Assembly (NCBI GenBank): GCA_037189845.1
Contig: JBBCIS010000001.1
Span: forward strand, 1-64,000
Direction: 5' to 3'
From: JAMLHH01 sp037189845
Lineage (GTDB): Bacteria > Bacteroidota > Bacteroidia > Chitinophagales > JADIYW01
Length of the DNA: 64,000 nt
The position numbers were made by a program, and so were the translations under genes. Of this stretch, positions 25,545 through 35,686 are shown one piece after another (position 1 is the stretch's first letter; the number at the start of each line of letters is the position of its first letter). The notes under the pieces are model-generated. The model ran no database searches. It was given only the letters and a program-made list of their open reading frames with translations, and was not told the origin of the DNA.

Positions 25545-28500
25545 TGAAAAGATTTATATTTTTAATCATTGGTATAGTAGCTTTTGCATCTGCAGCAAAA
25601 GCTCAGCCATACGGAAATGAGTGGATAGATAGTGGATTGAATTATTATAAGTTTAAGCTCATTACTAAAGGACTACATAGAATTACCACAAGCTCATTAA
25701 TTCAAAACGGAATTTCTCCCGACGAGATTGTAGGAGGACATGTCCGTTTGTACAGAGAAGGTAAGGAAGTGCCAATTTATGTAACTACGGACAATACTTT
25801 TGGAGAAAATGACTTTATAGAATTTTATGGAGATATGATGGACGGGCGAATGGATAATCAGTTGTATATACATCCTGAGTTCCAACCGAATCCCTATCGA
25901 AGCTTATTTACGGATTCAGCTACTTATTTTCTCACTTTTGATAAGGTCAACTCAGGTGCGAGAATATTGAGTGTGGAGAATTCATTAACGAATTTGCCAC
26001 CAAAGGAAGTTTACTACTATCATACTAACCGTATAGATCTGTTAAATGTTTTTAGAGATGGTCAAAATCCTAATCAGGTATTAAATTATGTCTTTGACTC
26101 GGGATTTGATATGGGAGAAGGTTTTTCTAGTCTCAATATATTAGGTCCTAATGGTAGCAGAACTCATGGTATATTAGCTCTTCAAAAGTACACTGTAGAC
26201 CCAGGTTTGAAGGCAAGATTGAGTGGATGTATTTTGTTTGCGAACAATACCTCACATGAGGTTGTACTTTCTTTAAATAGTGGAAAGGCATTAGATACAA
26301 TTTATAGTTCCAGACCAGGAATAACAAAATTTGAAACTGACATAAATTCTACTGATTACACAAATAATATTTTGCTTAGAGTCAGCTCATTGGCTAACAA
26401 TAGCAGAATAGGGGTCTATTATTTAACATTGACCTACCCGAGGTTATATCATGCAAATAATGACAGTAAACTGGACTTTGCTGTTCCCAAGAAAGCCGAT
26501 AGTTATGTGGAGCTTACTAATTTCAGTAATAAATCTACTGAAGCAATTGTCTATGATTTAAAAAACAATCACAGATACAGAGCAATCAGAGAAAATAATA
26601 TTACAAAGATCCATTTCATTGAAACGGAACAAATGAAAGATAGTCTTTACATTTCGAGTCAGGATACCAGTGATATTCATTTTATCACTAGCATGTCCTT
26701 GGCGAATTTTAGTAAAGTTGAAAATGCTGATTATATCATTATTACTCATAAAAAATATGACGGGACTTTAGGTGGTGTGAATTACCTTCAGGAATACGCA
26801 AAATACAGAGCATCTGAGGAAGGTGGGTATTATAAGGTTCACATATATTACATTGACGAGCTTGAAAATTCTTTTTCTTTTGGAATCAGGCAACATCCGT
26901 TAGCGGTCAGAAATGCGATTAATTTTTTGTATGATAAGTCAGAGATAAAACCGGAGTTGTTGTTCATCATTGGTAAAGGATTGAGTTATTCAACCGGAAG
27001 GAACAATGTAATGGAATTTGTTCAAACATATGGACATCCTGCTTCTGATAACTTATTGGTGGCCAGAAGTAGTTCAATATTATATCCGCAAGTTGGTGTA
27101 GGGAGGCTTTCTGCCAAAGATATCAATGATATAAAAGTATATCTGGAAAAAGTTAAACTATATGAGGATGTACAACAGACAGGTACTTTAGAAGATCAGA
27201 CATTGGAAAGAAAAGAGTGGATGAAGTCTGTATTGCATTTGGGAGGAGGTAACTTTTTGGATGAACAACAGACTTTTGCCAGGTATCTGGAAAATTATAA
27301 AAGGATTATTGAAGGACCTAGTTTTGGAGGTAAAGTACATAGTGTTTATAAAAACTCTACTGATCCGGTACAGGTAGCACAATCCGCTATCATAGATTCA
27401 ATGTTATTCAATGGTACTTCATTGGTAACATTCTTTGGACACTCTTCTACTTCAACAGTAGATTTTGATATTGAACCTGAAAACTTCAAAAATCCCAAAG
27501 GGAAATATCCTTTTATGTTTACGAATGGTTGTTTTGTTGGTAATATTTTTGAGAACTATAATTCTTACAGCGAAAGATTTGTACTTACACCGGATCGTTG
27601 TGCAATCGGATACCTTGCCCCGATGACTTATGCTGTGGCATATTCCCTGAATCAGTACGCCAATAATTTCTACAACAGGCTGGGAGTTACAAATTATGCG
27701 GAACCTATCGGCAGAATTCTTAAAAATACAGCCACTGATGTTCTGAGCAGCACATTGCAGACTGACAGGTTTCTGGCTCAGCAAATGATTTATCATGGTG
27801 ACCCTGCAATTAAGCTTAATTCATTTGAAAAACCAGACTATATCATTACTGAAAAGCAAATCTCATTTATTCCTGAAGTAGTAAATGCAAGTGTTGATAC
27901 TTTTCAGATACTGATTAATCACAAAAATATCGGAAAGGCAATAAATACGAATTATAAAGTATTAGTTCAGCGAAATCTTCCAAACGGAGAAGTAGAAACT
28001 TATGAGCAAGTAGTCCCTGCCCCGAATTATTCAGATTCAGTTTTTGTTTCCATACCAACAAACAATGTTAATGGCTTGGGGCAAAACACATTTTATATCA
28101 AAGTAGACTCGGACGATGAAATTGACGAGCTTTCTGAGGCAAATAATGAAGTTACAATCACAAGATATTTTACTATTGATGATTTAATTCCTGTTTATCC
28201 ATCTGAGTTTAGCATTGTTAATAAACCTAATGTAAAACTGGAATACTCAACTGCTAATCCTTTGGTTTCAGCAAAGAGATATATTGTTCAGATAGATACC
28301 ACAGAGTTTTTTAACAGCCCGTTGTTAGAGACAAAATCAGTCACTTCATCAGGAGGAGTTGTTAGCTGGGAACCTGCCATTTCGTTGTTAAACAATAAGG
28401 TATATTACTGGAGAGGTAGTCTGGATACACTGTACGGCAATAGTCTGAGTTGGAATAAAAGCTCATTCCTTTACAATACATCTTTATCCGAAGGATGGAA

Positions 28501-30517
28501 TCAATCACATTATTTCCAGTTTATACCGGATAACTATGATAATATGTATCTCAGAACAGACCGCAGGTTTAGTTTTATAGATAATGTAAGAACTGTTAAA
28601 GTCATTACAGGAATTGATGCAGTAGGTTACAATGACAGAGTTTTGTTTGCTGATAATAGTTTGATAGCAAGAAATACATTTACGAGAGCAGGATTTCATT
28701 TTTATGTATTAGATACTAAAACCGGTATCCCAATGTCTACATATCAAATCGGAACAACAGGTTTGGGGGAATATGGCAACACGATAGTAACTGTACTGAA
28801 TGATGTGAAAATTATTGAGTTCAATACTTCAAATCAAAGAGGACGATTCTCATGTTATAACTTCTTAAAGAATATAGTGCCTGACCAGGCGATTATCTGT
28901 GGTTATAGCTCACAGAATCCTTTTTATTCCCAGTGGGCAAGTGATGATTCATCTGCATTTAATGGAGAAACATTGTTTGATGCATTTGAATATATCGGTG
29001 TGACTGATATCAGAAGTGTTCAGGAAATGCAACCATTTGTGTTCTTTACCCAGAAAGGAAATCCATTTTTTCCAACGCAACAAATCAAAGTTGAAAGGAC
29101 TGAAAAAATAGACGTAGAATTTACCTACACTGGTACCTGGAATAATGGACGGATATCTTCTCCCCTGATCGGGCCGGCGCTCAAATGGAATACAATTGAT
29201 TATAATTGGGCATCGCTTGATCAGCCTGTGACTGATGAAGTAGAGTACACTTTATATGGATATTCTAAAGATGGAGTAAAAGAAAAATTGTATTCCAATG
29301 TTCCTAAGAATGCCGATATCTCCTTCGTGGATTCTGATAATTATCCGTACCTGCAATTGGAATTTGATGCAGCTGACGAGAAAAATTCGACTTCACCTCA
29401 ATTGGATTATTGGAGAATTATCTACGAGGAAGTACCAGAGGGAGCTATGAATCCTCAAAAGCATCTTGTAAAGACCAACGATACTATTCCTTTCGGAAGT
29501 AAATTCAGAGCAGAAATTGCTTTTGAAAACATTACTGATATTGATATGGACAGCATGCTGGTGAAGTTTACTGTAAAAGATGCTAATAATCAAATTCAGG
29601 AGTATTATAAAAGATTCGCACCATTACCAGGAAGAAAATATCTGGTAATAGATTTTGAGCATACTTTTGACCAGTATTCAAATCAGGGAATTAATACTAT
29701 TATTATTGAAGCTAATCCGAATAACGATCAGAAAGAAAAGTATCACTTTAACAACTTCGCGTTCTTTACCGTCATACTCGAAAAAGATATGCTGAATCCG
29801 GTGATGGATGTGACCTTTGATGGCAGACACATCAGTGATGGTGAAATTATCTCTCCTAAGCCGGAAGTTTTAATCAGATTGAAAGATGAAAACCAGCACC
29901 TGGCTTTAAATGATACCATGCTGTTTAAAGTGTTCCTGAAAACGCCAAATTCTACAACTCCGGTTTCTTTAGATCCCAGATCTAACCAGTTTAGCTTTAT
30001 TCCTGCTGATGAGAGTAAATTGAGCACGAGTAATGAGGCTAAATTATTTTACAGGCCTACTTATGAAGAAAACGGAACCTATGAATTGAGAATTCAGGGA
30101 GCCGACAGAAGCTTGAATGATGCGGGTACTAATGAATATAGAATCCAGTTCCAGATCGATACAAGACCTGCTATTTCCAATATTATCAACTATCCTAACC
30201 CATTCTCTACGTCTACTCAGTTCGTCTTTACTGTTACTGGTACAGAAGTGCCTACTGATTTGAAGATTCAGATTATGACAGTTACAGGTAAGGTAGTAAA
30301 AGAAATTACTGCTGATGAATTAGGATATATTCATATCGGGCAAAATAGAACTCAATATAAATGGGATGGTACAGATATGTATGGTGACAAGCTCGCAAAT
30401 GGCCTTTATCTGTACAGAGTGACTGCCAGAATGAATGGAAAGCAGATGGACATGATAGAAGGTTCAGTGGATAAATACTTCAAGAAAGGATTTGGTAAAA
30501 TGTATATCGTGAGATAG
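25544..30517 (+). CDS. porU2: PorU2-like type IX secretion C25 peptidase (putative sortase)
   Basis: 1657 residues. Signal peptide MKRFIFLIIGIVAFASAAKA. An N-terminal region (~20-330) is followed by a gingipain-type C25 peptidase domain: NADYIIITHKKYDG (~399-412), VGRLSAKDINDIKVYLEKV (~518-536), the catalytic His in FFGHSS (~630) and the catalytic Cys in FTNGCFVG (~660). A CARDB-like module with NEVTITRYF (~865) follows, then long beta-rich segments, and an FlgD-like plus type A sorting C-terminus (NYPNPFSTSTQFVFTV to KMYIVR, ~1550-1657). It is much longer than classical PorU (~1150) and carries its own sorting signal. The role as sortase is inferred from family and from the upstream PorV-like gene. 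Confidence 0.85.
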   Translation: MKRFIFLIIGIVAFASAAKAQPYGNEWIDSGLNYYKFKLITKGLHRITTSSLIQNGISPDEIVGGHVRLYREGKEVPIYVTTDNTFGENDFIEFYGDMMDGRMDNQLYIHPEFQPNPYRSLFTDSATYFLTFDKVNSGARILSVENSLTNLPPKEVYYYHTNRIDLLNVFRDGQNPNQVLNYVFDSGFDMGEGFSSLNILGPNGSRTHGILALQKYTVDPGLKARLSGCILFANNTSHEVVLSLNSGKALDTIYSSRPGITKFETDINSTDYTNNILLRVSSLANNSRIGVYYLTLTYPRLYHANNDSKLDFAVPKKADSYVELTNFSNKSTEAIVYDLKNNHRYRAIRENNITKIHFIETEQMKDSLYISSQDTSDIHFITSMSLANFSKVENADYIIITHKKYDGTLGGVNYLQEYAKYRASEEGGYYKVHIYYIDELENSFSFGIRQHPLAVRNAINFLYDKSEIKPELLFIIGKGLSYSTGRNNVMEFVQTYGHPASDNLLVARSSSILYPQVGVGRLSAKDINDIKVYLEKVKLYEDVQQTGTLEDQTLERKEWMKSVLHLGGGNFLDEQQTFARYLENYKRIIEGPSFGGKVHSVYKNSTDPVQVAQSAIIDSMLFNGTSLVTFFGHSSTSTVDFDIEPENFKNPKGKYPFMFTNGCFVGNIFENYNSYSERFVLTPDRCAIGYLAPMTYAVAYSLNQYANNFYNRLGVTNYAEPIGRILKNTATDVLSSTLQTDRFLAQQMIYHGDPAIKLNSFEKPDYIITEKQISFIPEVVNASVDTFQILINHKNIGKAINTNYKVLVQRNLPNGEVETYEQVVPAPNYSDSVFVSIPTNNVNGLGQNTFYIKVDSDDEIDELSEANNEVTITRYFTIDDLIPVYPSEFSIVNKPNVKLEYSTANPLVSAKRYIVQIDTTEFFNSPLLETKSVTSSGGVVSWEPAISLLNNKVYYWRGSLDTLYGNSLSWNKSSFLYNTSLSEGWNQSHYFQFIPDNYDNMYLRTDRRFSFIDNVRTVKVITGIDAVGYNDRVLFADNSLIARNTFTRAGFHFYVLDTKTGIPMSTYQIGTTGLGEYGNTIVTVLNDVKIIEFNTSNQRGRFSCYNFLKNIVPDQAIICGYSSQNPFYSQWASDDSSAFNGETLFDAFEYIGVTDIRSVQEMQPFVFFTQKGNPFFPTQQIKVERTEKIDVEFTYTGTWNNGRISSPLIGPALKWNTIDYNWASLDQPVTDEVEYTLYGYSKDGVKEKLYSNVPKNADISFVDSDNYPYLQLEFDAADEKNSTSPQLDYWRIIYEEVPEGAMNPQKHLVKTNDTIPFGSKFRAEIAFENITDIDMDSMLVKFTVKDANNQIQEYYKRFAPLPGRKYLVIDFEHTFDQYSNQGINTIIIEANPNNDQKEKYHFNNFAFFTVILEKDMLNPVMDVTFDGRHISDGEIISPKPEVLIRLKDENQHLALNDTMLFKVFLKTPNSTTPVSLDPRSNQFSFIPADESKLSTSNEAKLFYRPTYEENGTYELRIQGADRSLNDAGTNEYRIQFQIDTRPAISNIINYPNPFSTSTQFVFTVTGTEVPTDLKIQIMTVTGKVVKEITADELGYIHIGQNRTQYKWDGTDMYGDKLANGLYLYRVTARMNGKQMDMIEGSVDKYFKKGFGKMYIVR

Positions 30518-30541
30518 CTTATCGAATCATCAGATAAATTG

Positions 30542-30575
30542 AAAAGTCCGTTAACTACAAGGTTGACGGACTTTT
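30542..30575 (+). terminator. Intrinsic terminator of the porV-porU2 operon
   Basis: AAAAGTCCGTTAAC (30542-30555) pairs with GTTGACGGACTTTT (30562-30575) (one G-T pair), 6-base loop, then a T-rich tail. It lies 24 bases after the porU2 stop. Confidence 0.9.
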
Positions 30576-30761
30576 TCTTTGTTATTTTTATACTCACCTG
30601 CAAAGCTGAAAACCTGCTTAGGTGCTTCTGTTACTTCCGGGAAAACAGAAAAAGATATATGGAAGGTAAAAAGAAGACTGTTGTTAATTTTTTACTTTCG
30701 TATAATGGCCTGTCAGAAAATTATAATTGCAGGATGAAAAATGAGCATATATAGCATTGTA

Positions 30762-32843
30762 ATGATTGGGAAAAAATTATTTATATCTGTTTGCATGTGC
30801 ATTATTTTCACCGGAGCTTACGGGCAGGAAAAGATAGTTGTAAATGATGATAGCACAAGTGTCTTGTCTGAAGTAACCGTATATGGATATCTTTCAGAAC
30901 GAAAGATAAAAGAAGTGCCGGCTTCGATCAGTGTATTGACATCTAAGCAGATAGCATTGCAATCGGGAGTTTCTCTGGTAAGTGCTATGAATACGATGGC
31001 TGGCGTTCGGATGGAGGAACGGACTCCCGGGAGTTATCGCCTTTCTTTGAGAGGAAGCACATTGCGGTCTCCCTATGGTGTCCGTAACGTAAAAGTTTAT
31101 CTGGACGAAATTCCTTTAACTGGTGCAGGGGGTAATACATATCTTAATGCTCTTGATATCTCTGGTATCCGAACTGTAGAAGTTATGAAAGGTCCTGATG
31201 GCAGTCTTTTTGGAGCAAATTCCGGTGGGGTAGTATTGCTTAATCCAATGAGCAGAAATCGCTCTGATAATTCAGCCGAGATCAAATTTGATGCAGGATC
31301 TTACGGGTTGATACATCAAAGTGCTAAGATGCATCAGAATATTGGAAAAAATGAGCTGGAAATTTCTCAGGCATATCAAAGATATAATGGCTACCGTGAT
31401 CATAGCAGCATGGACCGCTTCTATTTCCAGATTGCCGATAGGTTCCATTACGGAGAAGATAACAAGCTGAAGCTTTTGGGTTTTTATTCAAATCTCAATT
31501 ATCAGACTCCTGGTGGCTTGACATTGGAACAGTTCAATAATAATCCAAGATCTTCCCGCCCTGCTACAGCTACATTGCCGGGAGCGATTGAACAGCAAAT
31601 CGGAGTCCGAACAAAGATTTTCTTTGGTGGACTGGTAAATGAAGTGCGTATTTCAAAAGCGATTAGAAATGTAACATCAATTTTCGGATCACATGTAGAT
31701 TTTGAAAACCCGTTTATTACAAACTTCGAACAACGGGATGAGCTCACTTATGGCGTCCGGACATATTTTGAATATTCCCGTCCTGTGAAGGGAGATTTTA
31801 AATTGACTGCTATAATTGGGGCAGAATGGCAACAGACCCAAGCGAAAATAGACAATTATGATAATCTGAATGGGAAAACAGGGAATCCGCAGGCATTTGA
31901 TGAGTTGAGTACAAATCAGTATTTTATATTTGGCAGATATGCTGTAACCCTTTTTGAAAAGCTCAATATAGAAGCAGGAGCAAGTCTGAACAATTATCAT
32001 TACAGGTTCCGCAATTTGTATCCTCTTAACGAACAAAATCGAAATAAAAGAAACTTTACGCCACAGTTCATGCCCAGACTTGCAGCATCCTATAGTTTGA
32101 AAGAGAATTTTATCTGGAGAGTCACGCTGAGCAGGGGGTATTCTACACCCACAATTGCGGAGGTAAGGCCAGGCAATAATGTCATTAATACCGGTTTAGA
32201 TCCGGAAACCGGCTGGAACCTGGAAACAGGATTCAGATTGTTCGATAACAATAATAGAATTAGAATTGATGCATCTGTGTTCTATTATCGATTAGAGAAC
32301 TCTATAGTAAACAGGCGTCTGGCTGATGATACCGACTATTTTTTAAATGCAGGAGGAACAAACCAATCAGGACTAGAGCTGGATGTTAGCGCTACAATTA
32401 TTAAGAAGCGGACAAAAGGTTTTATAAGAGGAATTGAGCTCAGCGAAGTATTAACGATAAGCCGCTTCAGGTTCAGAGATTATATTGTGAATGGAAATGA
32501 TTATTCAGGAAATAACCTTACAGGAACGCCTTTACATGTCTCGGTTGTGGGTTTACATATTATGTTTCCAGCACGGCTGTATCTGTATATGCAATGCAAT
32601 TTTACGGGCAGAATTCCACTCAATGATGGAAATACAGTCTTTGCGTCTTCTTATGAGTTATTACAGGCTAAAATCGGATGGCAGATTTCAATAGCAAAAT
32701 CCTCCATCCATATTTATGCCGGAGCAGATAATATTCTTAATCAGAAATACAGCTTGGGCAATGATCTGAATGCTTTCGGAAATAGATTTTACAATCCGGC
32801 ACCGGCTCGAAATATATACGCCGGATTGCAGTTCAGGATATGA
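30762..32843 (+). CDS. TonB-dependent outer membrane receptor
   Basis: 693 residues from the ATG at 30762, which gives a clean signal peptide (MIGKKLFISVCMCIIFTGAYGQ); an ATG 7 codons upstream is possible. The plug domain follows: EVTVYGYLSERKIKEVPASI (~39-58), SAMNTMAGVRMEERTPG, LSLRGSTLRSPYGVRNVKVYL (~94-114) and VEVMKGPDGSLFGANSGGVVLL (~141-162). The rest is a 22-strand barrel ending NPAPARNIYAGLQFRI with a terminal aromatic-type strand. It resembles FecA/CirA-type siderophore or cobalamin receptors more than SusC: there is no carboxypeptidase-like N-terminal domain and no SusD partner. Ligand unknown. Confidence 0.9.
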   Translation: MIGKKLFISVCMCIIFTGAYGQEKIVVNDDSTSVLSEVTVYGYLSERKIKEVPASISVLTSKQIALQSGVSLVSAMNTMAGVRMEERTPGSYRLSLRGSTLRSPYGVRNVKVYLDEIPLTGAGGNTYLNALDISGIRTVEVMKGPDGSLFGANSGGVVLLNPMSRNRSDNSAEIKFDAGSYGLIHQSAKMHQNIGKNELEISQAYQRYNGYRDHSSMDRFYFQIADRFHYGEDNKLKLLGFYSNLNYQTPGGLTLEQFNNNPRSSRPATATLPGAIEQQIGVRTKIFFGGLVNEVRISKAIRNVTSIFGSHVDFENPFITNFEQRDELTYGVRTYFEYSRPVKGDFKLTAIIGAEWQQTQAKIDNYDNLNGKTGNPQAFDELSTNQYFIFGRYAVTLFEKLNIEAGASLNNYHYRFRNLYPLNEQNRNKRNFTPQFMPRLAASYSLKENFIWRVTLSRGYSTPTIAEVRPGNNVINTGLDPETGWNLETGFRLFDNNNRIRIDASVFYYRLENSIVNRRLADDTDYFLNAGGTNQSGLELDVSATIIKKRTKGFIRGIELSEVLTISRFRFRDYIVNGNDYSGNNLTGTPLHVSVVGLHIMFPARLYLYMQCNFTGRIPLNDGNTVFASSYELLQAKIGWQISIAKSSIHIYAGADNILNQKYSLGNDLNAFGNRFYNPAPARNIYAGLQFRI

Positions 32844-32962
32844 TACTATTCAACTGAGCAGAACCATCAGCAGTGAAAGACGAAGAGTAGATTTTTTTGA
32901 TAGATAATTTATCCTGCACAGAATTTTTAAAATAAATAAGATGGATAACTCTTGTAAAAGAA

Positions 32963-32986
32963 AAAAGCCTTATTGCTAAGGCTTTT
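32963..32986 (-). terminator. Intrinsic terminator of tRNA-Ser
   Basis: Perfect 10-bp arms (AAAAGCCTTA 32963-32972 and TAAGGCTTTT 32977-32986 on the plus strand) with a 4-base loop. On the minus strand the stem is followed by a run of T, three bases past the mature tRNA. Confidence 0.85.
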
Positions 32987-32989
32987 CTG

Positions 32990-33077
32990 CGGAGAGAGCG
33001 GGATTCGAACCCGCGATAAGCTTTTGACCTATACACACTTTCCAGGCGTGCTCCTTCGACCGCTCGGACACCTCTCC
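32990..33077 (-). tRNA. tRNA-Ser (GGA)
   Basis: 88 bases without CCA. On the minus strand the 5' acceptor strand GGAGAGG pairs with TCTCTCC (one G-T pair), with discriminator G. The D arm GTCCGAGCGG, the anticodon stem-loop with CTGGAAA (anticodon GGA), a long variable arm (class II) and GGGTTCGAATCCC for the T arm are all present. The CCA tail is not encoded (CAG follows). Confidence 0.97.
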
Positions 33078-33681
33078 AGGGTGCGTTCTTAAGGGACTGC
33101 AAAGATTATATAATTCTTTGAAAAAGCAAACTGAATAAGTGTTTTTCTTCAAGAATAATCAACTTCAGATCGATTGCAGGAATATCCAGACTAGAATAGA
33201 AATTTATTTTCAGTTGTATATACTCAATTGTTTTTTAATGTATTGATTTGAATCCAAATTATGAATAGTTATTACTATATATTTAAAATAATTTGTTTGA
33301 TATTTCAGAATAAATCTGGTTCATTTTATCTGTACAATAGAATTGTTGAATCTTATTTGATTTTATATTGTACAGCTTGTTTTAATTAAAAGTAAATTAT
33401 TTTTTTATTTTATAAATCATTGTAAAACAATAATATAAGTACGTGTAAACTATCTTTCACAGTCGCTGGTTTCTTATTATTATATTCTGTATAATTATTT
33501 TTTAAGAATTTTTCTAATCATTTCTGATAATCTGCATGATGATTTTTTAAAAACACAAAATATAGTTAAAATATTAAAGATTCGTATAAATTAAATGTGT
33601 TTTACTGGATATTGACGTGATGTTTTTGATTTATTTATTCTATAAATTTAGATTACTTAACAAATTAAAAAAGAAGTGTAA
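33078..33681. other. 604-bp AT-rich intergenic region with an inverted repeat
   Basis: No open frame worth calling on either strand. An inverted repeat CTGTACAATA (33330-33339) / TATTGTACAG (33366-33375) with a 26-base spacer sits in the middle, ~300 bases before the M43 gene. Several homopolymeric A/T stretches look like promoter-proximal DNA. I could not support a small RNA. Confidence 0.4.
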
Positions 33682-34638
33682 ATGAAAAGATTGACTTACG
33701 GAGCGTTGGTATTAACTACATTAATAAGCGCATGTTCAAAAACAGATGTGCTAACACCGATAACTGAAGAAGCTTCGCCGGGAGCCAGAAAGTGTGCATC
33801 AATGGAAGTTTTGGAAGATCAGATTAAAACAGATCCGCTTAGAAAGAAATATTTAGAAGATTTAGATGTTTTTGCAAGAGATTTTGACAACAGGGATATT
33901 AATTTGAAGCTTGTTAATGGTGTCTACGAAATACCGGTTATTGTGAATGTTGTCTATCGTACAGCTGCTGAAAATATTTCTGATGCTCAGATTGCTTCTC
34001 AGATAGATGTCCTTAATAAAGACTTTAGCGGGACTAACAGTGATTACAATAACACACCATCAAATTTTCAATCAGTCAGATCCGGTAATACGAATATCCG
34101 TTTTGTGCTTTCTAAAATAGTTCGCAAGAGTACAACCAAGAGCAGCTGGGGTACTAATGATGCTGTTAAAAAAGCTCAGGGAATCACTCCGACAACACCT
34201 GCCACCCACCTTAATTTATGGGTATGTAACCTGAGTGGAGGCGTATTGGGATATGCTCAGTTTCCGGGTGGTGCTGCAGCAACAGATGGTGTAGTAATTG
34301 ATAATAATGCTTTCGGTACTATTGGTTCAGCTACAGCTCCGTTTAACAAAGGAAGGACCGCAACTCATGAAATTGGTCACTGGCTGAATCTTCGTCATAT
34401 ATGGGGTGATCTGAACTGCGGTAATGATCAGGTAGGTGATACACCAATACATAATACAGCAAACTACAACTGCCCTGCTGCAGGGCATAAAAGCACTTGC
34501 GGCACTAAACCAGTAGAGATGACAATGAATTTCATGGATTATACCAATGACGCTTGTATGTATATGTTTACAGCGGGTCAGAAATCAAGAATGTTGGCAA
34601 CTTTTGCTGGTGCAAGAAAAAGCTTCGCTCAACCTTAA
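33682..34638 (+). CDS. M43 family zinc metalloprotease lipoprotein
   Basis: 318 residues. A lipoprotein signal (MKRLTYGALVLTTLISAC; lipidated Cys ~18) puts it in an envelope membrane. The metzincin site HEIGHWLNLRH (~229-239) is followed by Gly of IWGD, and the Met-turn region NFMDYTNDACM is at ~283-293, as in M43 cytophagalysin/PAPP-A-like proteases. Cysteines flanking the site (NCG, YNCPAAG, STCG, DAC) likely form disulfides. There is no T9SS sorting domain, unlike many relatives. It stands alone, behind a 600-bp spacer and in front of a strong shared terminator. Substrate unknown. Confidence 0.93.
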   Translation: MKRLTYGALVLTTLISACSKTDVLTPITEEASPGARKCASMEVLEDQIKTDPLRKKYLEDLDVFARDFDNRDINLKLVNGVYEIPVIVNVVYRTAAENISDAQIASQIDVLNKDFSGTNSDYNNTPSNFQSVRSGNTNIRFVLSKIVRKSTTKSSWGTNDAVKKAQGITPTTPATHLNLWVCNLSGGVLGYAQFPGGAAATDGVVIDNNAFGTIGSATAPFNKGRTATHEIGHWLNLRHIWGDLNCGNDQVGDTPIHNTANYNCPAAGHKSTCGTKPVEMTMNFMDYTNDACMYMFTAGQKSRMLATFAGARKSFAQP

Positions 34639-34656
34639 CAAATGTTTTATAAAAAT

Positions 34657-34684
34657 AAAAATGGGGCAATTCTGCCCCATTTTT
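34657..34684. terminator. Strong bidirectional terminator
   Basis: Twelve-base arms AAAAATGGGGCA (34657-34668) and TGCCCCATTTTT (34673-34684) around a 4-base loop, with U-tracts on both strands, between convergent genes. Confidence 0.93.
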
Positions 34685-34714
34685 TATTGTTTCAAACGAA
34701 TAATTTTATCGGCT

Positions 34715-35686
34715 TTATCTTCTGATAACGGCTAAAACTGTTTCACCTACGGCTTGTAGAGTATTTTTGCTGATAATATCCATGTTGTCGTCATGCGTAT
34801 GCCAGTATTTACCAAAACCGGAAACAGTCGTTGGGTCATTATGGATAATATCAATCATAGGAATACGGGTGTGTCGATACACATATACATGATCATCAAC
34901 AATAGGAGCTGTTTTTTTGAAGACAAAATATCTTTGATACCCTAACTGATGTGCGGTATTCCATACTTCATTGACCAGATCAGGATTTATTTGCATAGAT
35001 GCACCTTCCATTGTAAATGTAGCATCTTCAGACCCTACCATATCCAATAAGATACCTTTATAAGCATAGTAATTAGGCTTGTGAGGGTTTTTACCCCAAT
35101 ATTGAGAACCTAAGCAATAGGAATTTTCTACTTCAGATAAACCAGAATCTTCTACATCGAAGAAAATGATATCAATACCTGTTTCTGTTCCTTTTAGTTT
35201 CAATTGTCTGGCAATTTCAAGTAATATTCCAACACCACTCGCTCCGTCATTGGCTCCGGCAATAGGTTGTGCTACATTTTTGCTGTCCTGATCTGCCCAC
35301 GGCCTGGTGTCCCAGTGTGCCGCCAATAAAATTCTTTTTTCTGCTTCGGGATTATAAGAACCTATAATGTTATAGCAAGGCACGGTTTTACCTTCAGCAG
35401 TCAGAAGCTGAGCCGTTTGCGTTTGTACTTGTGCCCCATAATTTTTCAATACATTGGCGAGCCATACAGCACATTGCTCATGTGCTTCACTGCCTGGAAT
35501 TCTCGGGCCGAATTCTACTTGCTTATAAACAAAGTAAAATGCTGAATCGGCAGAAAAATCCGGTCTTTCTACAACTTTAGTTACATCCTGAGGAACTTCC
35601 AATACAGGTTGCTCATTGTTGTTTCTGCATGCAGAAACAAATAAGGGTATAGCTAAGCACGCTAAAAATTTAACCTTCCACTTCAT
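34715..35686 (-). CDS. M28 family peptidase / glutaminyl cyclase-like lipoprotein
   Basis: 323 residues from the ATG at 35686. A frame extends 39 codons upstream but only overlaps cysS, while 35686 gives the lipoprotein signal MKWKVKFLACLAIPLFVSAC (Cys ~20). The single-zinc M28/glutaminyl cyclase fold shows LLAAHWDTRPWADQD, the zinc ligand in GANDGASGVG, FFDVEDSGL, and the last His in YWHTHDDNMD. It may be an aminopeptidase or may cyclise N-terminal Gln, both known for this branch. Its start overlaps the end of cysS by 17 bp, so it is likely read from the same transcript. Confidence 0.85.
   Translation of the reverse strand: MKWKVKFLACLAIPLFVSACRNNNEQPVLEVPQDVTKVVERPDFSADSAFYFVYKQVEFGPRIPGSEAHEQCAVWLANVLKNYGAQVQTQTAQLLTAEGKTVPCYNIIGSYNPEAEKRILLAAHWDTRPWADQDSKNVAQPIAGANDGASGVGILLEIARQLKLKGTETGIDIIFFDVEDSGLSEVENSYCLGSQYWGKNPHKPNYYAYKGILLDMVGSEDATFTMEGASMQINPDLVNEVWNTAHQLGYQRYFVFKKTAPIVDDHVYVYRHTRIPMIDIIHNDPTTVSGFGKYWHTHDDNMDIISKNTLQAVGETVLAVIRR

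Noticed and set aside
30539..30754. 71-codon plus-strand frame before the TonB receptor
   Set aside because: Runs through the porU2 terminator and into the receptor start; composition is not protein-like.
32833..33102. 89-codon minus-strand frame
   Set aside because: It reads through tRNA-Ser and its terminator.
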